Positions 1-6,868 of a stretch of DNA of 11,022 nucleotides are shown here, in pieces. The stretch spans positions 5,414-16,435 of the forward strand of contig JABUVA010000008.1 in assembly GCA_021442885.1 (NCBI GenBank). Direction: 5' to 3'. The stretch comes from Methanobrevibacter sp. Lineage in GTDB: Archaea > Methanobacteriota > Methanobacteria > Methanobacteriales > Methanobacteriaceae. Position numbers and translations under genes: made by a program. Below the pieces are notes generated by a model. That model worked only from the letters and a program-made list of their open reading frames with translations. It was not told the DNA's origin and did no database searches. The number at the start of each line of letters is the position of its first letter. Position 1 is the first letter of the stretch.

Positions 1-468
1 TCATCAGCAAATCTTTTTGATTATATTGATTTAGGTTATAACTGGAGAATGTCAAATTTAACATCTGCATTAGGTTTAGCTCAATTAAAGAAAGTAGATG
101 AAATAATTAAATTAAGAAGACAACATAGTAATTATTTAAATAAAAAACTTGGGGAATTAAGTGATCAAATTAAAATATTCAATCCTCCTAAAGATTATAA
201 CCATGTTTACCAATTATACACAATGTTTGTAAATAATAGAGATGAATTAATTGATTATTTATCTGAAAATGGAATTACAACAAAAGTATACTTCGATCCT
301 GTTCATTTATCTTCATTTTATAAAAATAAACTTGGATATACTGATAAATTACCTGTTACTGAAGAAGTAGCAAAAACTACAATTACACTCCCAATGTTTC
401 CGGAATTAACTACTGAAGAACTTGACTATATGGTTGAAACTATTGGAAAATTCTATGAGGGTGCTTAA
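1..468 (+). CDS. DegT/DnrJ/EryC1/StrS-family sugar aminotransferase, C-terminal part (5' end outside window)
   Basis: This is the 3' part of a PLP-dependent nucleotide-sugar aminotransferase. The reading frame is open from base 1 (SSANLFDYIDLGYNWRM...), so the ATG at 49 is an internal Met and not the start. The segment LGYNWRMSNLTSALGLAQL, encoded from about base 31, is the typical C-domain signature of this family (GYNxRMxNxxAAxGxAQL), and it is followed by the usual RRxxxxxYLxxxL helix. About 155 residues of an expected 370-390 are visible, so the PLP-binding lysine lies upstream and cannot be checked. Its stop (466-468) abuts the ATG of the dehydratase gene, so the two are almost certainly cotranscribed. 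Its likely job is to aminate the 4-keto sugar made by that enzyme, as LegC does in legionaminic acid synthesis. A perosamine-synthetase-like role cannot be excluded. The family call is firm; the substrate is inferred from context. Confidence 0.9.
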   Translation, partial: SSANLFDYIDLGYNWRMSNLTSALGLAQLKKVDEIIKLRRQHSNYLNKKLGELSDQIKIFNPPKDYNHVYQLYTMFVNNRDELIDYLSENGITTKVYFDPVHLSSFYKNKLGYTDKLPVTEEVAKTTITLPMFPELTTEELDYMVETIGKFYEGA

Positions 469-1452
469 ATGTTAGAAGAATTTTATAAGGGAAAAAAATG
501 TTTAGTTACTGGTGCGTCTGGTTCTATAGGTAAAAAAATTGTAAAACAATTAATAAAATTTGATGTTGAACTTATCAAAGCTTTTGATAATAATGAAACA
601 GCATTATTTGATTTAGAAAATGAAATCAACTCTCCGAAATTAAAATCATTTATTGGAGATGTTCGTGACTTAAGAAGATTAACTAATGTTTTAAAAGACG
701 TTGATATTGTATTTCATGCTGCTGCTTATAAACATGTCCCATTATGTGAATATAATCCTTATGATGCAGTTCAGACAAATGTAGGTGGAACACAAAATGT
801 TATTGATGCAGCTATTGAATGTAATGTTGGTAAAGTAATTTTAATAAGTACTGATAAGGCTGCAAATCCTGTAAATGTAATGGGAGCTACTAAATTACTT
901 GCTGAAAGACTAATAATATCATCAAATCTTTATGATGTAAATGAAGGCACCGTATTTTCATGTGTAAGATTTGGTAATGTTTTAAATTCTAGAGGTTCTG
1001 TAATTCCTCTCTTTAAAAATCAAATTAAAAAAGGTGGACCTATAACCATAACAGACACAGAAATGACAAGATTTGTAATGCATATGCACGAAGCAGCAAA
1101 ACTAATATTATCAGCTGCTAATATGGCTAAAGGTGGAGAAATATTTATTCTTAAAATGCCATCTATTAATATAACAGACCTTGCAGAAGCAATGGTTGAA
1201 TATTATGGTTCTGACTATGGTTATAAACCAGAAGATATTGAAATGAAGATAATTGGAAAAAGAATGGGTGAAAAATTATACGAAGAATTAATTACACCTA
1301 ATGAAAATATTTATGCTTATGAAATGGATGAATTATTCATTATTAAAAACAATCAGTATAATGAAGATTATCCTACCATTATATACAATTCCAAAGATGC
1401 TAAAAAATTAACAAAAGAAGAAATAATTAAATTTTTAGAAGAATTAGAATAA
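469..1452 (+). CDS. legB: Nucleotide-sugar 4,6-dehydratase, CapD/LegB-like (extended SDR)
   Basis: This is a soluble extended short-chain dehydrogenase of 327 residues, the size of the single-domain FlaA1/PseB/LegB dehydratases. It lacks the N-terminal membrane domain of WbpM/CapD. It should convert UDP- or GDP-GlcNAc to the 4-keto-6-deoxy sugar. Visible motifs are the NAD(P)-binding TGASGSIG (14-21), GDVRD (63-67), AAAYKHVP (84-91), STDKA (127-131), the catalytic-loop MGATK (138-142), VRFGNVLNSRGSVIPLF (166-182), TDTEMTRF (195-202) and GKRMGEKLYEEL (263-274). The usual YxxxK tyrosine is Met138, giving the Ser-Met-Lys arrangement of the WbpM/CapD branch rather than the Ser-Tyr-Lys of PseB. 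This favours C5 configuration-retaining chemistry (legionaminic or sialic type) over pseudaminic acid. The ATG lies just after a GAGGGTG ribosome-binding site inside the end of the aminotransferase gene. The family is certain; the exact substrate is not. Confidence 0.88.
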   Translation: MLEEFYKGKKCLVTGASGSIGKKIVKQLIKFDVELIKAFDNNETALFDLENEINSPKLKSFIGDVRDLRRLTNVLKDVDIVFHAAAYKHVPLCEYNPYDAVQTNVGGTQNVIDAAIECNVGKVILISTDKAANPVNVMGATKLLAERLIISSNLYDVNEGTVFSCVRFGNVLNSRGSVIPLFKNQIKKGGPITITDTEMTRFVMHMHEAAKLILSAANMAKGGEIFILKMPSINITDLAEAMVEYYGSDYGYKPEDIEMKIIGKRMGEKLYEELITPNENIYAYEMDELFIIKNNQYNEDYPTIIYNSKDAKKLTKEEIIKFLEELE

Positions 1453-1466
1453 ATTTATTCTTATTC
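1441..1466. repeat. Imperfect 26-bp palindrome spanning both stop codons of the convergent units
   Basis: The core AGAATAAATTTATTCT (1446-1461) is a perfect 16-bp palindrome. The flanks extend it to 26 bp with one mismatched pair (1445/1462). It contains the TAA stop of the dehydratase gene (1450-1452) and reaches the TAA stop of the acyltransferase gene on the other strand (1463-1461). Only 8 nt separate the two genes. T-rich stretches follow on each strand, for example TTTTT at 1469-1473 on the plus strand, so a shared bidirectional transcription stop is possible. Chance palindromy in A/T-rich DNA is also possible. Confidence 0.5.
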
Positions 1467-1862
1467 CATTTTTCTTATTAATTTAAAAGGTACTCCAGCA
1501 ACAACAACATTATCTGGAACATCTTTATTTACAAAACTAAATGCACCAACTATAGAATTTTCACCAACAGTAACCCCTGGCATTACAACTGAATGAGAAC
1601 CAATTCTACAATTCTTTTTTAAAACCACTTCTCCTTGTTTATCATCAATTGTTGAAACTGAATATATTGAACAATGAGAACCTATTTGAACTTCATCCTC
1701 AATAACAACACCATGTTGAGCATTAATATATGAAAATGCTCCAATATCTGTTTTATATCCTAATTTAAGATTATCTTTATGTTGAACTAACCAATTATAT
1801 TTTGTTAATTGGCCATTTTCTATTTCAGGAGGCTTCCAACTAGCAAATCTATCTTTACTCAT
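1461..1862 (-). CDS. Small hexapeptide-repeat acyltransferase (WbbJ/LbH type) of the nonulosonic acid operon
   Basis: This is a left-handed beta-helix acyltransferase of 133 residues if it begins at the ATG at 1862 (MSKDRFASWK...). An in-frame ATG at 1883 would give 140 residues and overlap the neuA-like gene by 17 bases. I prefer 1862, which sits 4 nt after that gene's TGA. Hexapeptide-type turns run from about residue 38 to 118 (IGAFSYINAQ, VIEDEVQIGSHCSIYS, CRIGSHSVVMPGVTVGENSIVGAFSFV), ending in the family-typical AGVPFKLIRK. His63 and His90 are candidate catalytic residues. It likely transfers an acetyl or other acyl group to an amino-sugar precursor or to the finished nonulosonic acid. 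It is shorter than the roughly 200-residue PglD/LegH N-acetyltransferases and lacks their N-terminal Rossmann part, so it may be either the LegH-step enzyme or an O-acetyltransferase. It is the last gene of the minus-strand operon. Confidence 0.85.
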   Translation of the reverse strand: MSKDRFASWKPPEIENGQLTKYNWLVQHKDNLKLGYKTDIGAFSYINAQHGVVIEDEVQIGSHCSIYSVSTIDDKQGEVVLKKNCRIGSHSVVMPGVTVGENSIVGAFSFVNKDVPDNVVVAGVPFKLIRKME

Positions 1863-1866
1863 AGTA

Positions 1867-2616
1867 TCATCTAATATTATCATATATTTCTTTAAATTCT
1901 TCTTTTTTATTAATTAAATATTCAGCAATAACTTCCATTAACTCACAATCGTTTTCATGATCTAAATCAAGAATACCAGTATCATACATCTTGTGAACAC
2001 CACATTTTCCACTAAAAAGATTATTCTCATTTAATAAGAACTCTCTAGAATAAACATAAATAGAAGCATTCATATCAAAGATTTCAGGTGCTTCTTGGCG
2101 AGTATTAAAATTAGAATCAATAACTCTAACATAATTACCATCATCATTTTTAACCATATTAAAATAAGGATTTCTACGAGAGTCAGTTACAGAAAATACT
2201 AAATCATAATCACCATTAATCTTTTTCTCAATAGAACCTTTTAAATCATCTTTAGTTCTTAATGGAGAAGTAATATCTAAATCAATAATTAAATCGTATT
2301 TCTTAGATTTTCTTGATTCCATTTCTTCTAAACAATTTTTAATAACATCCATTTTAGCAACAAAATCTCCTGCTAAATCTTCATTCCTCCAAATAGAATC
2401 AGTTTTAAGTATTTTACTATTTTCAAATATTTCTATTAATTCTGGACTATCTGTATTTACTACAATATCTGATTCTACATCTTCTGCATCTTTCAAATAT
2501 AAATCAATAGCTGATAAACTATACAATGGAAGTGGTTTATCTAAAAAAGCTCTAATGTTCTTATTAGGCACTCCTTTTGAACCTGCTCTTCCACATAGTG
2601 TAAATAATAAATTCAT
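1867..2616 (-). CDS. neuA: CMP-nonulosonate cytidylyltransferase (NeuA/LegF/PtmB-like)
   Basis: This 249-residue enzyme should activate a nonulosonic acid with CTP to give the CMP-sugar donor used by glycosyltransferases. The N terminus carries the nucleotide-binding signature CGRAGSKGVPNKN (8-20), in which Cys-Gly-Arg replaces the more common Ala-Arg-Gly, a form I associate with the PtmB/LegF branch. Other family motifs are VNTDSP (53-58), DLDITSPLR (112-120), RRNPYFNM (147-154), TRQEAPE (172-178), NASIYVY (183-189) and the acidic DLDHENDCE near 217, corresponding to the metal-binding segment. The length is slightly above the usual 225-235. The ATG at 2616 overlaps the upstream gene's TAA by one base (TAATG) and has a strong AGGAG site 7 nt away, so the start is secure. 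KDO or pseudaminate specificity is less likely given the neuB and neuC neighbours, but sialic and legionaminic acid cannot be told apart here. Confidence 0.9.
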   Translation of the reverse strand: MNLLFTLCGRAGSKGVPNKNIRAFLDKPLPLYSLSAIDLYLKDAEDVESDIVVNTDSPELIEIFENSKILKTDSIWRNEDLAGDFVAKMDVIKNCLEEMESRKSKKYDLIIDLDITSPLRTKDDLKGSIEKKINGDYDLVFSVTDSRRNPYFNMVKNDDGNYVRVIDSNFNTRQEAPEIFDMNASIYVYSREFLLNENNLFSGKCGVHKMYDTGILDLDHENDCELMEVIAEYLINKKEEFKEIYDNIR

Positions 2617-3551
2617 TATAATTCTCCTTGAGTTAATTTTAAAATCTTTAAAGCATTTGGTATACTATTAATATTATCAACTTCATTATTAATTAATTTA
2701 AAAAAATATTTTAACTCTTCTATTTGATAATCATTACGTTTTTCTGAAAAATCAATAATTTTATCTTGATTTAAGTATTTAACAACATTATTTTGAATAT
2801 CACCAATAATAGTATCATCATCTGTAAAAATCATAATCTCACGAATAGGGAATCTTCCAAAGTAATCTAGGTGTAATTCTAATAACATATTATCATATTT
2901 AGCAATGTATATTGAAATGTCTTCAGTTTCAATATCTAAATTAGAAACTTTATCTAAAATAGAAAATACTTCATTAGGAATTCCAAAAAGATGAGTAAGA
3001 TAATCCCATTCATGTATTAAGTCTATACTTACTCCTCCACCTAATTCTTTTTTAGCACTGTAAGATGTAGTATAATCCTCATCTGGATGCCATAATGGAA
3101 GGTATGTTGAGCAGATACAACGAATAGAATTAACAGAATCTAAATTTAAATTCTCTTTTAAATATTTTATAACACTACCATGACGAATAGGACCTGCAAC
3201 ATAATAATTTTTATTTAAATCTAGCTTAAACTTATTATTAATGTCAGAAACATCAACTAATGGTTTTTCAATGAAAAAATTATCAGAATTATTATTTAAT
3301 TTTTCTAAAGACTCATAATGAAGTTTAGTAGGATTTGTTATAAAAATTGCATCGTAACCTAAAGGTAATTCATCATAAGAATAATATTCATTATTGATAT
3401 ATTCCTTAACATCTTTTAACACTCTTTTAGAGCTTCTTAAAGCATCAATAGTGAAAGTAACATCATCATTTTCAAGATGTTTTTTAATATTTTTAATATG
3501 TCTTTTAGCTATTGAGCCAACACCAACAAAGCAAATTTTATAGTTTTTCAT
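2616..3551 (-). CDS. Gfo/Idh/MocA-family NAD(P)-dependent oxidoreductase with intact active site
   Basis: This is a sugar dehydrogenase-like protein of 311 residues. The N-terminal Rossmann motif is VGVGSIAKRH, followed by ITNPTKLHYE, the family EKP signature (FIEKPLVD, Lys at about 96) and, in the C-terminal alpha/beta domain, GGGVSIDLIHEWDYL (about 171-185), which carries the Asp and His expected near the substrate. A YLPLWHPDEDY segment (about 150-160) is shared with the neighbouring paralogue. The start is chosen at ATG 3551; a TTG at 3560 would overlap the upstream stop and adds only MIN. The gene lies between the paralogue and the neuA-like gene, so it probably oxidises or reduces a nonulosonic acid precursor or a derivative. 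The exact substrate cannot be read from the sequence. The family and its catalytic competence are well supported. Confidence 0.88.
   Translation of the reverse strand: MKNYKICFVGVGSIAKRHIKNIKKHLENDDVTFTIDALRSSKRVLKDVKEYINNEYYSYDELPLGYDAIFITNPTKLHYESLEKLNNNSDNFFIEKPLVDVSDINNKFKLDLNKNYYVAGPIRHGSVIKYLKENLNLDSVNSIRCICSTYLPLWHPDEDYTTSYSAKKELGGGVSIDLIHEWDYLTHLFGIPNEVFSILDKVSNLDIETEDISIYIAKYDNMLLELHLDYFGRFPIREIMIFTDDDTIIGDIQNNVVKYLNQDKIIDFSEKRNDYQIEELKYFFKLINNEVDNINSIPNALKILKLTQGEL
2624..2628 (-). promoter_or_regulatory. Ribosome-binding site of the neuA-like gene (AGGAG)
   Basis: AGGAG on the minus strand lies 7 nt before the ATG at 2616. It is inside the last codons of the upstream oxidoreductase gene (QGEL-stop). 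It fixes the neuA-like start and suggests translational coupling or reinitiation. Confidence 0.75.
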
Positions 3552-3556
3552 ATTAA

Positions 3557-4564
3557 TCAAAAATCATATACTGTATTATCATTAGAATTCTCTATAACAT
3601 CAATTAAATTAAGAATATATTTATCCTCATTAAAGGAATACTTCCCATGAGGTTTATTATTAGAAATTGCATCGAAAAAGTCATAAATTTCTTCTAGATA
3701 TGCATTTTCTATTATAGTTTCATTATAATTAGATTCACTAGCTATTTCATCATATAAATCTATGTTTTCAGCTTCATTTGTTGTAATATTATATTTTTGA
3801 AGACCTGTTGGTGAACCATCCCAACTAAAGTAGAAATCTTCATTTATGATTTCTAAATTTCTAACTGGTTTTCTTGAAACTAAATCAACAATTAAATTAC
3901 CTTTATCTCCAGATTTGTGCTGAATTGTTATTAAAAAAGAATCTGGATAATCTATTTCTAGATCAGTCATTTTGTCTTTAGTTACATAGATTTTTTCAAC
4001 TTCTCCAAAAGTATTTATAAGCCATGGAAGTTCAATAGCTAGTATTTCTCTACACCCATTTGTTCTTTTATCTCCAACAAAAAAGTCTTTATAATTCTCC
4101 CATGGATGCCAATCTGGTAGGTAATTACCAATATGATAAATATAATTAGTTTGTTTATTACTTTTATTAATAACCTCTGTTATATGATTTATTTCTTTTC
4201 TATATAGTTGTGTTGATGATAAAAACAATGTTAAATTATTATCACTAGCTAATTTAATATTTTCATCATATAAGTCATTAACAAGATTAAGTTCTGTGAA
4301 AACATTAATATTTCTATTTAATACCTCTTTAATTAACTTAGAATGTGAAAGTGGGGATGTTGAGATGAAAACTGCATCAATATCTGTATTTGAAAGAATA
4401 TTATCTGAATCTGTACTTGTTTTAATTGAGAATAATTCTTCTGCTTCCTTACATTTTTCTTCAATTTTATCTAATCCCACTATGTTTACATCTTTAAAGT
4501 TAGATTGGATTAGTCTTATTCTTCTTTTACCCATTGAACCTAGACCAATAACTGCAACATTCAT
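3557..4564 (-). CDS. Gfo/Idh/MocA-like protein with degenerate catalytic motifs
   Basis: This 335-residue protein has the same fold signature as the next gene: an N-terminal Rossmann motif AVIGLGSMGKRR (4-15), DAVFISTSPLSHSKL (about 63-77) and a YLPDWHPWENY segment (148-158) matching YLPLWHPDEDY of the paralogue. The catalytic EKP is replaced by ELN (91-93, FTELNLVN). The region equal to GGGVSIDLIHEWDYL reads NGCREILAIELPWL (169-182), so the conserved Asp, His and second Asp are gone. The gene is full length and uninterrupted, so it is not an obvious pseudogene. It may be a structural or regulatory partner of the active paralogue, or an enzyme with different chemistry. Its ATG overlaps the neuC-like stop (ATGA, 4564-4561) and is preceded by GTGAT. 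The family is confident; the function is unknown. Confidence 0.85.
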   Translation of the reverse strand: MNVAVIGLGSMGKRRIRLIQSNFKDVNIVGLDKIEEKCKEAEELFSIKTSTDSDNILSNTDIDAVFISTSPLSHSKLIKEVLNRNINVFTELNLVNDLYDENIKLASDNNLTLFLSSTQLYRKEINHITEVINKSNKQTNYIYHIGNYLPDWHPWENYKDFFVGDKRTNGCREILAIELPWLINTFGEVEKIYVTKDKMTDLEIDYPDSFLITIQHKSGDKGNLIVDLVSRKPVRNLEIINEDFYFSWDGSPTGLQKYNITTNEAENIDLYDEIASESNYNETIIENAYLEEIYDFFDAISNNKPHGKYSFNEDKYILNLIDVIENSNDNTVYDF

Positions 4565-5715
4565 TTTATCACATTAAAATTTTTATTTAATAAATCATCA
4601 TTTAATTCTATGGTTTTTAATATATTGGATATCTTTTCATATGCTTTTCCTTCACCATAAGGATTTACACAATTGTTTAATGAATTTCTAAACTCTTCAC
4701 TTTGAGTTTTCTTAATTGCTTTAAGTATTTCATTAGTATCATAATCTACATCTATTACATTTGTGGATTTTTCACGACCTGCTTGTCTTGAACCAATATT
4801 TATTACTGGAAGTTTAAATGAACTTGATTCTATCATTCCACTACTTGAATTTCCAATTAATACACTAGCTATACTTAAAAGACCTATGAAGTCATTGTGT
4901 GGAATATTTTTATATGTTTTGAAAATATTATCATTATTAATTTGATTGTTAACCTCATCAATTACTTCAATCATTGCTCTACCACCAGCATCTGCATTAG
5001 GATAGATTAGTATTATTTGTAAATCAGTAGCTAGAACTGCATCTAGTGTTTTTTTAATTTGGTCTTTAGATTGATCTATCTCTAAACTTACTGGGTGTTG
5101 TAGTATTATTGCAAAGTCTTTTTTGATGTTGTATTTTTCTTTTAATTCATTTATATCTTGATTTTTTTTATTATCTAATATTGAGTCTAGACCTGGTGCT
5201 CCTACTGTAAAAACTGTTTTAGGTGATTCTCCCATTTGAAGAATTCTAGATGCGCTTTTATCTGTTGCTGCTAGGTGTATATTTGATAGTTTTGTTATTG
5301 CATGTCTTACATCATCATCAACAGTAGATGAAATGTCTCCTCCATGAATCTGAGCTACTGGTATTTGTAAATAAGAACCTACAATTGCACCTGCTAGCAT
5401 TTCACCACGGTCTCCTAATAATAGTATTATATCTGGTTTGATTTTTGATATTAATTGTGTAAGTTCAACTATTAATTTACCAACAAAAATAGACATAGCT
5501 TCAGGTGAATCCTCCTTAAAAGTTTGATTAATTATATGCAACTTAAAGTCTTCATCTTCAATTTCATCAATGGAATTTCCAAATTTATCCATCAAATGCA
5601 TGCCAGTGGCAATAACTTCTAACTCCATACACATGTCTTCATTGATTTGTCTTAAAGTGTTCCTCATTAATCCAAAATCAGCACGAGTACCAGATATATA
5701 TAAAATTTTACGCAT
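4561..5715 (-). CDS. neuC: UDP-N-acetylglucosamine 2-epimerase, hydrolysing (NeuC/LegG-like)
   Basis: This is a GT-B-fold enzyme of 384 residues, normal for NeuC. It removes the nucleotide and inverts C2 of UDP-GlcNAc or of a UDP-diacetyl-bacillosamine-like sugar, giving the free ManNAc-type substrate for the synthase. Motifs seen are GTRADFG (9-15), GDRGEMLA (101-108), HGGDISST (124-131), DDDVRHAITKLS (133-144), VGAPGLD (171-177), HPVS (207-210), GNSSSGMIE (288-296), NIGSRQAGRE (306-315) and NPYGEGKA (351-358). The start is placed at ATG 5715 because a GAGGT site lies 9 nt upstream. A TTG at 5724 would abut that site and adds only three residues. The sequence cannot separate NeuC (sialic acid) from LegG (legionaminic acid). 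Together with the adjacent dehydratase and aminotransferase, LegG is the better guess. Confidence 0.92.
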   Translation of the reverse strand: MRKILYISGTRADFGLMRNTLRQINEDMCMELEVIATGMHLMDKFGNSIDEIEDEDFKLHIINQTFKEDSPEAMSIFVGKLIVELTQLISKIKPDIILLLGDRGEMLAGAIVGSYLQIPVAQIHGGDISSTVDDDVRHAITKLSNIHLAATDKSASRILQMGESPKTVFTVGAPGLDSILDNKKNQDINELKEKYNIKKDFAIILQHPVSLEIDQSKDQIKKTLDAVLATDLQIILIYPNADAGGRAMIEVIDEVNNQINNDNIFKTYKNIPHNDFIGLLSIASVLIGNSSSGMIESSSFKLPVINIGSRQAGREKSTNVIDVDYDTNEILKAIKKTQSEEFRNSLNNCVNPYGEGKAYEKISNILKTIELNDDLLNKNFNVIK

Positions 5716-5724
5716 AATAAACAA

Positions 5725-5729
5725 ACCTC
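5725..5729 (-). promoter_or_regulatory. Ribosome-binding site of the neuC-like gene, overlapping the neuB stop
   Basis: GAGGT on the minus strand lies 9 nt before ATG 5715 and shares bases with the TGA stop of the neuB-like gene (TGAGGT). It decides between ATG 5715 and the upstream TTG 5724, and implies that the two genes are translated in succession from one message. Confidence 0.7.
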
Positions 5730-6753
5730 AAGTTAAATCATCAAAAGATAAAATACTATCTGCTTCTAGATCCTTATTAACCCTTCTTCCAAGAACTTTA
5801 TTAATAAATTTTGGTTCAATACCATTTCCAGGCCGTTTAATAGTTAAATTATCCTCAGTTAAAACTTCACCCTTCTTAATATTTGTTTTAACAATAATAC
5901 TTTTTCTTGCAACTTCTTTAATAGCTAGTTCATTTTCACTTAATCTTCGAACACCATCACCTATAGCTAATTCAACATTTCTAATACTACTAACCATAGC
6001 TTTAAATTCATCTGGATTTAAAGAAGCCTTATGATCTGGACCTGGAAGACTTTTATCAATTGTAAAATGTTTTTCAATAACTTTAGAACCTAAAGCAACA
6101 GCAGCTATTGGAAGTTCAATTCCAGGACTATGATCTGAAAAACCAATAACAACATTAAAATTATCCTGTAATGTTTTAATAAAATTAAGATTAGCTTCAC
6201 TAAAACTAGTAGGATAACCTGTAATACAGTGAAGTAAAATTAATTTATCCTTATTTTTAATAAAATCATAAGTTTCTTTAATCTCATCAAAAGTAGACAT
6301 TCCACAAGATAAAATTAATGGCTTATTACACATCTCAACATATTCAATTAAATCAAAATTATTAAACTCACCAGAGCCTAATTTATAAACAGGAACATCT
6401 ATACTTTCCAGTAAATCAACACTTTTTTTATCAAAAGGAGATGATAAAAATAAAACACCTTCATCTAAAGCAAAATCTTTTAACTCTTTAAAATCATCCT
6501 CCGATAATTCTAATTTTTTAAGCATCTCTAATTGGTTTTCATCATCATTACTTTCCTCTTGATATTTTGCTTTTTTAGCATTTTTACTAACTAAATCATT
6601 ACTGTTAAATGTTTGAAACTTAACAGCATCAACACCACACTCACTAGCAGATTTAATCATCTTTTTAGCTAAATCAACATCCCCATTATGATTAACACCA
6701 ATTTCAGCTATTATAAATGTCCTATCAAAGTTAAAATCATAATTAATTTCCAT
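5728..6753 (-). CDS. neuB: N-acetylneuraminate/legionaminate synthase (NeuB/LegI-like)
   Basis: This 341-residue enzyme should condense phosphoenolpyruvate with a 2,4-diacetamido-hexose or ManNAc to make the nine-carbon nonulosonic acid. The TIM-barrel NeuB domain shows AEIGVNHNG (16-24), VKFQTF (44-49), SSPFD (104-108), KLGSGEF (124-130), SCGMST (149-154), HCITGYPT (175-182), FSDHSPG (205-211), EKHFTID (227-233) and GPDHKAS (238-244). The last 60 or so residues form the SAF (antifreeze-like) domain with TIKRPGNGI (304-312), as in full-length NeuB. The ATG at 6753 is chosen; a GTG at 6762 would add MYI, and neither has a strong ribosome-binding site. It is the first gene of the minus-strand operon, with its promoter in 6754-7076. 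Sialic, legionaminic and pseudaminic synthases share these motifs. The neighbours argue for the legionaminic type, but this is inference. Confidence 0.93.
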   Translation of the reverse strand: MEINYDFNFDRTFIIAEIGVNHNGDVDLAKKMIKSASECGVDAVKFQTFNSNDLVSKNAKKAKYQEESNDDENQLEMLKKLELSEDDFKELKDFALDEGVLFLSSPFDKKSVDLLESIDVPVYKLGSGEFNNFDLIEYVEMCNKPLILSCGMSTFDEIKETYDFIKNKDKLILLHCITGYPTSFSEANLNFIKTLQDNFNVVIGFSDHSPGIELPIAAVALGSKVIEKHFTIDKSLPGPDHKASLNPDEFKAMVSSIRNVELAIGDGVRRLSENELAIKEVARKSIIVKTNIKKGEVLTEDNLTIKRPGNGIEPKFINKVLGRRVNKDLEADSILSFDDLT

Positions 6754-6784
6754 AATATACACTAATTTAATTTTTGTTATTTAA

Positions 6785-6803
6785 AGTATAAATATTATAA
6801 ATT
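6785..6803 (-). promoter_or_regulatory. Candidate archaeal promoter (TATA box) of the nonulosonic acid operon
   Basis: On the minus strand this stretch reads AAATTTATAATATTTATAC, with two overlapping TATA-like elements (TTTATAATA and TTTATAC) after an A-rich segment that could serve as BRE. Transcription starting about 25 nt downstream would give a 5' leader of roughly 10-20 nt before ATG 6753. The call rests on position and motif only, and A/T-rich DNA gives false matches. Confidence 0.45.
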
Positions 6804-6856
6804 TTATTAAAAGAAAAGTGGAAAATTGTCTTGATAAAACCTACATCTAACTTATA

Positions 6857-6868
6857 GCTATTGATAGC
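6857..6868. repeat. Short palindrome GCTATTGATAGC, possible operator
   Basis: The arms GCTAT and ATAGC flank a 2-nt centre. The site lies upstream of both predicted TATA boxes in the divergent region. The 10-mer TAGCTATTGA that overlaps it (6855-6864) recurs upstream of hemD at 7916-7925. A DNA-binding site is possible; the evidence is symmetry and recurrence only. Confidence 0.3.

Noticed and set aside
49..51. ATG at 49 as the start of a short aminotransferase gene
   Set aside because: The frame is open to base 1 and the family signature LGYNWRM begins before this ATG, so it is an internal Met of a gene cut by the window edge.
3557..4564. Pseudogene status for the motif-poor Gfo/Idh/MocA gene
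   Set aside because: The reading frame is intact, full length, tightly packed in the operon and coupled to neuC. Loss of catalytic residues with a preserved fold fits a changed function better than decay.
4296..4577. 93-residue open frame on the plus strand
   Set aside because: It lies wholly antisense to the Gfo/Idh/MocA-like gene and its junction with neuC, which have clear family motifs. It has no ribosome-binding site and its translation looks like antisense sequence rather than an ordered protein.
4763..4945. 60-residue open frame on the plus strand
   Set aside because: It is antisense to conserved neuC motifs (GNSSSGMIE region) and has no start signals.
5570..6034. 154-residue open frame on the plus strand
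   Set aside because: It is antisense to the neuC start and neuB end, both with strong motifs. The hydrophobic composition is what the reverse complement of acidic, lysine-rich coding DNA gives.
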